The notes under the pieces: generated by a model
What the model saw: only the letters and a program-made list of their open reading frames with translations
Told to the model about the DNA's origin: nothing
The model's database searches: none
Shown: piece after piece, positions 8,102 through 16,313 of the stretch
How positions within the stretch are numbered: the stretch's first letter is position 1
Layout of the letters: the number at the start of each line of letters is the position of its first letter
Source of the DNA: Falciphora oryzae
Taxonomy: Eukaryota > Ascomycota > Sordariomycetes > Magnaporthales > Magnaporthaceae
Assembly (NCBI GenBank): GCA_000733355.1
Contig: JNVV01000049.1
Span: 215,247 to 235,914, forward strand
DNA: 20,668 nucleotides
Direction of reading: 5' to 3'
Program-made: the position numbers and the translations under genes

Positions 8102-8486
8102 GTGGTTGATGATGCCTTAAATTACTAGTCCCTAAAGCGCATTGGGTATTAATACTTCACTTGATATCCTTGCTGCATTTTCCGCCCGCTTTTTCGAAAT
8201 GTTATTGGTGGTTACTATCACAATTGCCGCCGTAGCTACTGCACATGAAAGGAAATTCCCCCCAGCTTGATTGCATGGCGCGTGGTTGATAATGCTCCTA
8301 TCACTAATCCCTAAGGCGCATTGGGCATTAATACTTCATTTGATATCCCTACTGCATTTTCTGCCTGCTTTTTTGAAGTGTTATTGGTAGTCACTATCAC
8401 AATTGCCGCTATAGCCACTGCACATGCAATAGCATTTCAGCTGAAGTCCAGGAAAGGAAATTCCACCCAGCCTAATTGCATAGCGC
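8102..8486 (+). repeat. Diverged tandem duplication (180 bp and 205 bp units)
   Basis: Unit 1 (8102-8281) and unit 2 (8282-8486) both start GTGGTTGAT and end in ...TTGCAT(G/A)GCGC or close. Unit 2 has an extra ~24 bp after GCACATG. Most mismatches are transitions. In one plus frame both units encode the same ~40-residue segment: GINTS(L/F)DI, then AFSA, FFE, and a hydrophobic helix LLVVTITIAA followed by ATAH. So the duplicated block may derive from a gene with a membrane segment. An in-frame TAA precedes the segment in both units, so no intact gene exists. Confidence 0.75.
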
Positions 8487-8489
8487 GTT

Positions 8490-8924
8490 AATCATTTTTG
8501 TTCTCGACTGGCAACATCCGATGTTGTACCACCCTGGCTTCGTCCAGAGACGATGCTATCCGCAGGGCGCGGTTTGGGAAGTGCGTTAGTCGGTTCCGAT
8601 AGGTTCCGACTGCTACTTTGTGGCGTATGAGCATATGCTTGGTAATGTGCAACCACAGCCTTTTCAGGTGCTTCGCGGTATTTTGGTGTCCAACAGGGCG
8701 AGATCATCTTTCCCGGATGCCAGGCAGTTCTTCGGGTACGCTATTTTTTGCCGTTGTTTTAATATGCGCGATTTTAGCGGCGCCTTTTTTGCAATTTGCA
8801 TTACCAGTTTCTCCGCCTGTATACCGCAATATATCTTTTTTCGATGGAGTAGTAATTGCACCCCCTTTTAACCGTGTGCTAGTAGCCGCTGTTGGTCGAT
8901 TTTATATAAAATAAACTGCCCTGT
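8490..8924. other. Unassigned region upstream of the STAND-like relic
   Basis: No gene is assigned. A plus frame ending at 8914 contains a hydrophobic run (LFFAVVLICAILAAPFL) that could be a membrane segment, and a minus frame at 8492-8700 is open. Neither has family motifs. GATTTTATATAAAATAAA at 8898-8915, with a TATA-like core, sits 10 bp before the first ATG of the relic and recurs at 10324-10341. Confidence 0.35.
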
Positions 8925-10282
8925 ATGTTTGACGTCGTTAGGGGCGCCCCCGTGTATTACAACCCGCAATTAAACCGGTTCGAACCCTTTAAGACCGCCG
9001 TTGCTGCTATGCCGCCGCTTTCGATAGGAGAAAAGGCCCGTTTTAAGTAGCAGGAGGATGACGCTCTAACCGGAAGAGAGATGACTAGGAAGAGAAAAAT
9101 TGAGCCGCCCGTCCGAAAGCTCGTTCCGGCCGTGGAAGCTATGGTTTTTTGGAACGCTATCTTCGAGCTGGCTATAACGCGGTTTAATACCTAGAATTAG
9201 CCCGAGCCGAAAACGCTGGTGGAGAAGCTGTAGTATTTTATCCAGGCTAAAAAGGAGTGGCGGGGTATCTATGAGAACTTTTAAAGCGCTTAGGACGTGT
9301 TTAACGGGACCGGCAAGCCCGTGTTAAGCCGGTTTAAGTATATTTACCGTAAGGTAGCCGATTATACCGAAATTTTGCGGGAGATTATCGTGCAGCTTTC
9401 AGACGGGGGGATTTACGTGTTTTTGGTTAAGTTTGTTTTAGGTTTGTTGTTTGGTGTAAGTTGGTAATTTAAGCTATTATTTGCGGTGGGTATAATGTAA
9501 AAAGAGATTGCTAATAGCAAGATATAGGCTTTTAATGCCGCAGCTTAAATTCGGATAAAAGTAACCGGGTTCGCTGATGAGGAGGATATGAAGAAGGGGT
9601 TTTTTAAGATCGAGATCTTTCTCGCCGCCTTTCCAGGCGACTAGAATATTAGGGAGGCTTCGGTGGATTTGATTGCGTGCGTTTTTAAGGCGGTGGAAAT
9701 GGCTATATTTTACTTTTTTAGCCGTACGGGTAAGGCAAATCGAAAGCTTCCATTTAAACGTGATATTTACATTCTCTTTTTAGTGAGTAGGGCAATGGGG
9801 AGTATGAAGTAGGACTTTATCGATAGTATTGATAAGATCCCCGCGCGGACTAAGGAGTTTATGGAGCGGGTTGAAGAGTCCCATATTTGGGGGCTGCAAA
9901 AGGTTTCGGGGTTAACTTTTATTAGTATGTTTTCGGTTGGGTTTTTTTTTATAGCTACCAAGTCCTTTTTTAATTCGGCCGGTCGGTTTTAAACCAAATA
10001 TTAAAAAATTTAAACTCTTAAATGTCGAAAACACTATAGCCATTTCGTTAAAAACCGACCAGATTTTTAACCAGGGCCGAAAAATCATGCTGCGGTTTAA
10101 TAGCGTCGGCCGCATCGTCCAGGACTATATGCAGCAGTTTACCTAGCAGCAAAAAGTCCGCGACGCTAATTTCAAAGCCGAGTAGGAGGTTTGGGACGCC
10201 TAATTCCAAACCGATATTATAAATAGGGTAAAAATACTTTTTAATAACTATGCCGAAAATATTAAAAAGGTGGTTCGATAAG

Positions 10283-10373
10283 GTACGTGTTCGTTTTTTT
10301 CATTTTTATATTGCTAAATACTAGATTTTATATAAAATAAAGGATGCGTGTGTGCTAACCTTAATAACCAGAG
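10283..10373 (+). other. Probable spliceosomal intron in the STAND-like relic
   Basis: A donor GTACGT at 10283, a branch-site-like TGCTAAC at about 10353-10359 and an acceptor AG at 10370-10373 give an intron of 89-91 bp, normal for ascomycetes. Using the AG at 10372-10373 joins the upstream coiled frame exactly to the downstream Gln-rich frame. This explains one of the two frame changes without a mutation. Confidence 0.5.
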
Positions 10374-10528
10374 CGAAGTTCGAAGTTTCGAATCGAAGCT
10401 ATTTTTTAGCTGCGACGTCGCGAAACCCGTTTCCCGGGCCCGAGCAGCAGCAATTACCGTCCTAATAGCTACCGCAAAACCTTTATGGTCTACTACCACT
10501 ATGGTTATAGGACCCCTACGTGGCATAC

Positions 10529-10555
10529 TAGCAGCAGTAGCAGCAGTAGCAGCAG
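10529..10555 (+). repeat. TAGCAGCAG x3: decayed poly-Gln tract
   Basis: In the frame of the STAND-like relic, three perfect 9-bp TAG-CAG-CAG units lie inside a Gln/Tyr/Pro-rich linker (neighbours are VAY before and FYPQNPS after). It reads as a former run of nine CAG codons in which every third one is now TAG, or as a 9-bp unit duplicated after one such change. Confidence 0.75.
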
Positions 10556-11476
10556 TTTTATCCCCAAAACCCCTCCTATCTAGCGTTTCCACCACCAATC
10601 CATGCTTATCCCCAATATTACTAGCAACTTTTCCCCCTTTTTCCTTTATTTGTCCTAAAACCGATAACAATCCCCGTAACCGCTTTATTATTAGCATTCG
10701 GAAACCTTTTTGGGCTCGATAAACGTAATATGCAGTCCGCACTCTCCCAATCTGAATCCATCCCTATATCCTACCGATTCCGCGTTTAAAAGATTATCCA
10801 AGCGCGGGAATTTCGCGTTTAGGCGACGGCGCCGTCGCCCCGCGAGCTGCTAATTTTGGGCGATCCTAGCCTCGAGCCCGTACAAGCCAGGGCCGCGGTG
10901 AGTTTGGTAACGGTTTTATTAACGGAAAGCTTTAGGGCGAGGGGCGTTGAGTTCGCCGCGCTGGTTTTTTTTTGCGGGCTGCACACGCGGCGCGACGATA
11001 ACCCGTATGCCGGAGCGGCCGCTATGGTTAGGGCTTTAATCGCCCAGCTCCTAAAGCAGCATTACGCCGGGTATCGGTTCCGGGAGCGCGACCTGGGGCT
11101 AAGCTTGGAGCAGTTGGCCGGGAGTACTAATAGCACGACGACGGCGGCTGATTTCGCCGCGCTATGTGCTTTATTCGAGTGGCTGGTAAAGTGGCTGCCG
11201 CGAGATAAAACGCTGGTGGTGGTTATTGACGGGATCGGCGAGTACGAGAGGGTGCAATTTAAGGAGGGCATATTGGTGGTGCTGCGGTGTTTGTTAGGTT
11301 TAGTAGCGGCAGCTAAGGCTAAAAAGCAGGGGCCCGTGGTAAAAGTGCTAGCTACGTGTCCGATAGGGACCATTAGTTTACGGAGCGAGTTTGGGAGCAA
11401 AGGCCCGGCGAGTGTTTTGCTTATAGAGGCATTGCAAGTCGTAAATAAGCGGATAGATATAAAGTTGGGAGATTAG

Positions 11477-11744
11477 CAGCTTTCGTAAAGCAGTGTAGTA
11501 TTAGTACTAAGTGGGCAGCTCGAGTGGTTTGCAGCTTTTTTAGCATCGATTAGGCCAATGTAAGGGGAAAGCCTTTTGCTATGGCATCGCAAGCTTTTTT
11601 GAATAAGGACCGTAGTTGGGTTATCCAGAACTCGGACATTATCGCATTGGATTGTGAAAGGTGAGGAGGCTGTCCGCTTTTTGGAAGTTAGCAAAAGAAG
11701 AAGGGAGTGGCGAGGTAACGAGCTTTACTTATTGTACCCTTTAA
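11477..11744. other. Unassigned spacer
   Basis: No recognisable gene. It holds the junction between the STAND-like relic and the truncated non-LTR element. A short minus-strand open frame (11473-11694) has no motif and is probably chance. Confidence 0.4.
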
Positions 11745-13371
11745 CCAAGTTTTCACCTGTATTTGGGACGGGGGCCAGATAGGCCTCCGTAAAGCTGTTT
11801 GGAGTTTCCGCGACTGCACTTTCCACTTGTGCCTCGACAACGCTTCAGCGGCTAACGGCTCTTTTAAGCACGGCCCCTGACAGCTCGCAAGGGGCTTTTA
11901 AAGAGGTCCATTACTTTATGGACAAGCACCGCGTTTACGTACGATGGTCCCCGGGCCATATAGGGATCCCCGGAAACGAAAAAAGCAGACGCCGAAGCAA
12001 AATTGGGATCGGCCCTGCCGATTCCCCAACACTTCAAGAGGACGGTAGCTGGAATAAAAGCTTTAGCCCGGAAAATGGCCAGGGACGTCCGCAACGAATG
12101 GTTTAACAATAACCTCCCGGCACGGTATAAAGCTATAGGCCTCCCACCGGCCCGCAATATACACCCGACGCGCTGCAACTGCACTGGAGGGTACTGCAAC
12201 GGCTAATAGCCGCACGCACCGGCTACGGGGACTTTAACTGGTACTACCGAAAATTCGGACACGAGGACGATAACCCGTGCCGGTATGGCAAAAATATATC
12301 CCCTTCCCACTTTATATTTTGCAAATTAGCTAAAGCGAGGGAAAATAAATGGCTCACGGCGAACCCTTCCCCGGCTTTTAATAGGCCCGGGTACTGGAAA
12401 CGGCTACTTTAAAAGCCCTTCCTTTTTGCTACGTTCGCCGAAGTTACCAACTACTTTACTATCGCCGGGCGATAGCAACGGGTTTTAAAAGCTTATGTAA
12501 ACCTTTCCCCTGTAAGGAGGCCCGTCAAGATAAAACGGGCCGCCACAGGAGGGAGGCCCCAGCCTCCTTTGTGGGGCCACGCCACGCTAAGGCCTGGAGC
12601 CCCAAGGCACGTAACAGGAGCCCAGGGACCGCGTTACTTAGGTGGTTTGATCGAGGCAGCTTTAGGGCTGCGAAAATCAAACTGAAGTTGTCGTATTTAC
12701 CTTATAGCAATATAAAGCTTCTACCCCCTAATTACCGTTTAGTATTATCGTAATTACCTCGTACAGGCCTTCGGCTTACCTCGTAACATCCCCCTTTTCC
12801 CTTTGCACCCTTTTTTCCTTTATACCCTTTTTCTTTTTATATTTATGTAACACAGCAGCGCGGGCTTTATACCGTTAAGCTAATAACCAAAAGGTTTTTA
12901 ATTCAAACTGCTGCTTGGATCGCCCGTCTGCACAGCTTATTAAAAGAGGGCAGCGCACACAACCCACACGGGCTGTTACAATTTGCTACTTTAACCAGAC
13001 CAGCGTTAAGCCGGTTGGTCCCCCGCACATCTGGCTGGGCCTAGCGGTGATTCTAAAAACCTCTCCGCCCAAACCCGGCCTTATCCCTTTTCCGGCATAC
13101 CCGCCGGCCGAACGCATTACTACCACCCGCAGAGCTTTACAACGCCCCAGCGTATATACATACGCCCTACTGCCGATTGCCCGCTTACTAACAAAGAGCG
13201 CCGGAATGCGGCCCGACCTCCGTATGCTTACGGGTTTAATTTGTTAGCCGCCTTAATAGCAACGTGTAGCCTAGTGTTAAGCTTAGGTAGCGCTAGCACG
13301 TCGTATGCCCCCTGGGAGGCAGGGATAGGTAGATCCCGATTCACCGACGTTAAATAAACTCTCTCTCTCTC
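11745..13371 (+). mobile_element. 5'-truncated non-LTR retroelement (copy B): RNase H, C-terminus, 3' UTR
   Basis: The coding relic starts in an RNase H domain: AVWSFRDCTFHLCLDNASAA, then after a frame change SSQGAFKEVHYF and VYVRWSPGHIGIPGNE. Another change in an A-run restores KADAEAKLGSALPIP. These show the family's catalytic Asp (LDN) and the His and Asp of the C-terminal end. After one more frame change comes LQRLIAARTGYGDFNWYYRK and a Cys/His knuckle-like region, CRYGKNISPSHFIFC, typical of the C-terminus of fungal LINEs. Coding ends around 12545; the rest is 3' UTR ending in (CT)n. The reverse transcriptase and endonuclease are missing, as expected for 5' truncation on insertion. The 3' 243 bp match 1-260. 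Confidence 0.8.
13357..13371 (+). repeat. (CT)n tail of retroelement copy B
   Basis: About six CT units follow TTAAATAAA at the point equivalent to the (CT)n run at 239-260. Sequence after it (CCAAGTGAGCC) shares nothing with what follows copy A, so the CT run marks the 3' end of the element. Confidence 0.65.
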
Positions 13372-13966
13372 CAAGTGAGCCTATGGCAAGCAGCACCAAA
13401 CAGGAAGGTTAAGACCCTGGTCGATCCGGACACGGTTGGGCACGAAACCTGGGCTGAGGAGACAGGTCGGGCGGGGCTCTGCCGGTAGCTTTGCATAACG
13501 AGAGGGCTAAGGGACTGGCTGTAGGATTAAAAGTAACTCGAACCTAAAGGACACCAGAGCCGTAGCACTCGACGCCGTATAAGGCTAGGAACGCCGCCCC
13601 GTAAACCCAGCGGCGTATCGCGTAAGTATGCCGCTCGCTTTATGCTAGGCAATCGGTAACGTAAGCCTCCCGGTTTAAGCACTTGCGGGGTTGATAGCAC
13701 CCACTGGCCGCTGGCGCTTAGTAATCTACCACTGCTCCAACGCGATATAAGGTTGTTTTTAGAAGGAATAGGTCGTGAGTGGCAAGGATCTTGAGACCAT
13801 AGCGTTTAAATAGATCGCCGGCGAGGGAAAGGCATCTGACATGGGGCCTGGCATCCTAATAAAACTTGTATGTTGTCCCAGTTCGATCACGCTCTGCATA
13901 AGTCCAATCGAAAAGGAAAAACAATACATTGCTATCAGCAGCGCATGTGAAAATACCACATCGTTT
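13372..13966. other. Spacer downstream of the pseudokinase gene
   Basis: No convincing gene. On the minus strand this is the 3' flank of the pseudokinase, so it should hold its 3' UTR and polyadenylation region, though no clear signal was identified. A plus frame at about 13841-13970 reads ITLCISPIEKEKQYIAISSA, loosely like the EAEYIALS stretch of Ty1/copia RNase H. It could be a small retrotransposon scrap. Confidence 0.35.
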
Positions 13967-14842
13967 CTATTCAACGCCTTCCACTTCGGCCATTGCCAGG
14001 AACGGATGACCCCACAGCTCATTAAGAGTAGGCCGTTCTTTACGGTTTATGGCAAGGCACCGTTGCACAAAGTCCAACACTTGCGGATTCTTAGGAAGCA
14101 TGTCGGCGTGCTCGGGCAGCAGGAGCTCTAACCCGGAGCCAGTCCGGCCCTGCTCCAGAATCCTAGCCGCGACCGCCGCCGCCGCGGCGAAGTCGGGAAT
14201 GAGCGGGTCCACCCTTTTTGCCAGCAGTTGGGCGGCCACGACGCCGAGCAGCCAAATGTCGGCCTTGCGCAGGTCGCCGCCAACGGTCCGGCCAAAGACC
14301 ATCTCGGGCACCGTCAGGGCGCTGGGCCGGAACGGCTGCTGGCCCGTAATGGCCGTGTCGAGGTACGTGACGTCGATCTTCGCGACGGTGCGCCCGTCTA
14401 TCCAGATCTCTTCGGCATCGAGGAAGACGACAGAAAAGCCCAGGTCGTCGTACGCCTCGCGGAGGCCCCGAACGACGTCGCGGAGGACTTTCCGGGCATC
14501 GGGGACCCCGAAATGGACCCCAAACAAGCGCATAACATCGCGAATCGGTTCGCCATTGACGCAGTCCGTCAGTAAGTAGGTGTGGCCTTCGTGGCGCTGG
14601 TAGCCGATATAGTTGACGACCGCGTACGAACGCCGCTCGGGATCGGGCTTCTGCTCCAGCGAGGAAAGAGCTCTCTGCAGCGCCGGCTCCTCGAGATCGA
14701 GGCGCTCCGCTGCCATCATCCTGCCGGAGGTTGGTGCATCAAAGGATGTATCAAGAACTCGGAAGACCGGGCCGTGGCGTCCATCCCGGATTTTTTCGAG
14801 GCAACCGAGTTTGAAGATGAAGGGGCCATTGCTTTCCTCCAT
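13967..14842 (-). CDS. Pseudokinase with STE11/MAP3K-like fold, intact single exon
   Basis: A 291-residue protein starting at an ATG in strong context (CACCATGG) and ending at TAG 13969-13967. It has the length and layout of a bare protein kinase domain: a glycine-loop remnant LEKIRDGRHGPVFRVLD, a hinge-like YLLTDCVNGEPI, PEMVFG in place of APE, KADIWLLG (the DxWxxG of subdomain IX), RKERPT and a closing LWGHPFL. Catalytic motifs are gone: MMAAERLD replaces the VAxK lysine strand, VVFLDAEEIWI replaces HRDxKxxN, and AKIDV replaces DFG. It should not transfer phosphate and more likely acts by binding. The best structural match is MAP3K-like kinases. Coding sequence is GC-rich and has no stops or frameshifts, unlike every neighbour. 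A looser open frame extends 37 codons further upstream, without better context. Confidence 0.8.
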   Translation of the reverse strand: MEESNGPFIFKLGCLEKIRDGRHGPVFRVLDTSFDAPTSGRMMAAERLDLEEPALQRALSSLEQKPDPERRSYAVVNYIGYQRHEGHTYLLTDCVNGEPIRDVMRLFGVHFGVPDARKVLRDVVRGLREAYDDLGFSVVFLDAEEIWIDGRTVAKIDVTYLDTAITGQQPFRPSALTVPEMVFGRTVGGDLRKADIWLLGVVAAQLLAKRVDPLIPDFAAAAAVAARILEQGRTGSGLELLLPEHADMLPKNPQVLDFVQRCLAINRKERPTLNELWGHPFLAMAEVEGVE

Positions 14843-15500
14843 GGTGCAAGGGACTAGGATGATGTCGGCGGGCAACAAACTTGGCGAAATAAAATGGTGA
14901 CTTGGTGTGATGGTCGGTCGACTTCTTGGACTTGGGGAGATGTGTTTGAGCAAAACGACGCTGGGGGGTGGCAGGGCGGCGGGGCTATTTCTATGAGAGC
15001 GAACATGTTGTTACTCCGATGCAAAGAGAGCACGAGGCCTCCATTGCAATGCGGAGCCTCCAAGGCGGAAGTAACGGTGAATGGCGACATGATCAAGAGG
15101 CAACCAACTGGCGGGCGGAGCGCAGTACACAAAAGTGTGAAACGATGTGCCAACAAACAAGGCGGGGCTTGCCAGTATTGGATGTGACGTTGATAAAATT
15201 AGGTGCCAACGGGCGGCTGGAGAGCGGGAGTAAACGACTTATGTAAGGGAGCCCCCCTGCTCAGCGATTTTTTTGGCCTCTGATTGGACGAATGCCCTGC
15301 CTAGCCCCAGCAGGTGCAAAACCCGAGTCTGGCGTTCAATCCCCAGGAAATTAGCCCAAGATGACAGGAGCGCGGTGCAGGTTTTGATTAGTTAAGTGCA
15401 CGGACGTGTTGGGCGGGACACGGTGCAGGCAAAATTTGGAGGAAATCTGTCCAGGCGGATATGGCATTAGATAAAACAAACAATCAATCCAATCAGATCA
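14843..15500 (-). promoter_or_regulatory. 5' flank of the pseudokinase gene, with a CCAAT motif
   Basis: This GC-balanced stretch upstream of the pseudokinase start shows little of the decay seen elsewhere. CCAATCAG occurs on the gene's strand (CCAAT at 15287-15283), about 440 bp before the ATG. The word CGGTGCAGG occurs twice at about 15372 and 15420. No TATA box in a convincing position was seen. Overlapping short frames on both strands have no motif and are not called as genes. Confidence 0.35.
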
Positions 15501-15830
15501 ATTCATTTTCGTTACGCTGTGCAACAAATTAAAAGTTTTATTCGCGTTGTCCCGTTTACCGCGCAAATTAGCAGCGTCCAACGACATTAATAATAACTAC
15601 CACCGAGTACGGCCTAACCCTTAAGGACTATACCGGTTAGAAGGGATAAAATACAGCCTTTTTACAAAAAGTCGATTCCTTTAGCCTAACGCCTTTCGTT
15701 TTAAGCGAGGAAAAGTGGCTTCGATTCCTTTCGCTTCCGAAAATTTTGCAAATAAGCTAAAAAAGCCCCCTAAGGTCCTTTTTCGAGGAGAAACACGCGG
15801 TTAAAAAATACGAACTCTACTTTTTCGACG
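15501..15830. other. Unassigned decayed sequence
   Basis: No gene is recognised. CAG/CA words are scarce and TAA/TAG frequent on the plus strand, as in other RIP-affected parts. The upper border near 15500 is where the intact-looking pseudokinase flank ends. Confidence 0.35.
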
Positions 15831-16025
15831 TTTACAAAGGTTCTAGCCAATCCCTCGACTTACGAAAACGCTTTCGAAATTATATCCGATTCATTAGGTG
15901 TAACACCCCACACCGAACCATAGCTAGCAGCCGTAAGGGACGCGACTAGTGGCTTTAAAAAAAGGCTTCGGGTGGTAGCCGGAGGGGCGCAAGCCCTAAC
16001 GGGTGTACGGATTGAAAAAGTTTAG
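15831..16025 (+). pseudogene. Coding relic of unknown family
   Basis: One plus frame reads KVLANPSTYENAFEIISDSL, then GVTPHTEP, a TAG, and LAAVRDATSGFKKRLRVVAG followed by GAQALTGVRIEKV before a second TAG. The composition looks like real protein and the internal TAG fits a former CAG (Gln). I do not recognise the family. It could belong to the 5' part of the neighbouring retroelement or to an unrelated gene. The end after IEKV is a TAG, so the natural end is unknown. Confidence 0.35.
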
Positions 16026-16145
16026 CTTACGATTTGTTACGACCAACACAGGTGGTGGGGATAGGAGGCCTGGGTTAAGCCCCAGAAAGGAGGCACCCTC
16101 AACCCCGCGCTTGGAAAAAAAGGGGTTACGTAAAAATTTACGTAA

Positions 16146-16292
16146 CCTTAGGGGTGATATAAGCACTAAGAACATATTACTTATAGCACTAGGACCTTAG
16201 GGGTGATATAAGCGCTAAAAATATATCACTCATAGCACCAAAACCTTAAAAGTAATATAAACGCTAAAAACATATCATTTATAGCACTAAAA
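16146..16292. repeat. Three tandem 49-bp repeats with internal stems
   Basis: Units begin at 16146, 16195 and 16244, each starting CCTTA and ending near ATAGCAC. Within units GTGATATA pairs with TATATCAC (perfect in the middle copy, 8 bp), so each unit can form a hairpin. Differences between units are almost all transitions, and the third unit is the most A/T-shifted. The array stops about 20 bp before the reverse transcriptase relic begins to be readable. Confidence 0.8.
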
Positions 16293-16313
16293 TTAGCAAA
16301 AAACAGGACGAAT

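Larger units (their letters stand above)
8925..11476 (+). pseudogene. STAND/NACHT-like NTPase relic with DUF7708-like N-terminus
   Basis: The relic begins MFDVVRGAPVYYNPQLNRF and continues through EWRGIYENF, RFKYIYRKVADYTEILREII, KIEIFLAAFPGD and REASVDLIACVFKAVEMAIF to ESHIWGLQK, the pattern of a DUF7708-type fungal STAND N-terminal region. A coiled, Gln-rich linker follows. Next is a domain reading KIIQAREFR, ATAPSPRELLILGDPSLEP, FAALVFFCGLH, MVRALIAQLL, FAALCALFEWLVKWLPRDKT and LVVVIDGIGEY (Walker-B-like), ending at TAG 11474-11476. Such proteins act in fungal self/non-self recognition or innate immunity; the role here is inferred. Over a dozen in-frame TAG/TAA codons occur, nearly all explained by CAG/CAA or TGG changes. 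The frame changes once near 9960-9990 (indel) and once across a likely intron. The last ~206 codons are open. Confidence 0.75.

Noticed and set aside
8975..8985. GGTTCGAACCC, a perfect match to a tRNA B box
   Set aside because: It is the codons for NRFEP in the STAND-like relic. No A box, acceptor stem or other tRNA arms were found around it.
10314..10742. Minus-strand open frame of 142 codons
   Set aside because: The plus strand here is the Gln-rich linker and pre-NTPase segment of the STAND-like relic in one frame (KIIQAREFR follows), so the minus frame is a shadow.
8925..11476. Stop codon reassignment (TAG and TAA read as Gln)
   Set aside because: CAG is also in use, other relics have stops at expected Trp positions, the frame also shifts, and the fungal transposon context fits RIP.
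14049..14900. Several long plus-strand frames opposite the pseudokinase
   Set aside because: GC-rich antisense frames commonly stay open; only the minus strand shows kinase landmarks in order.
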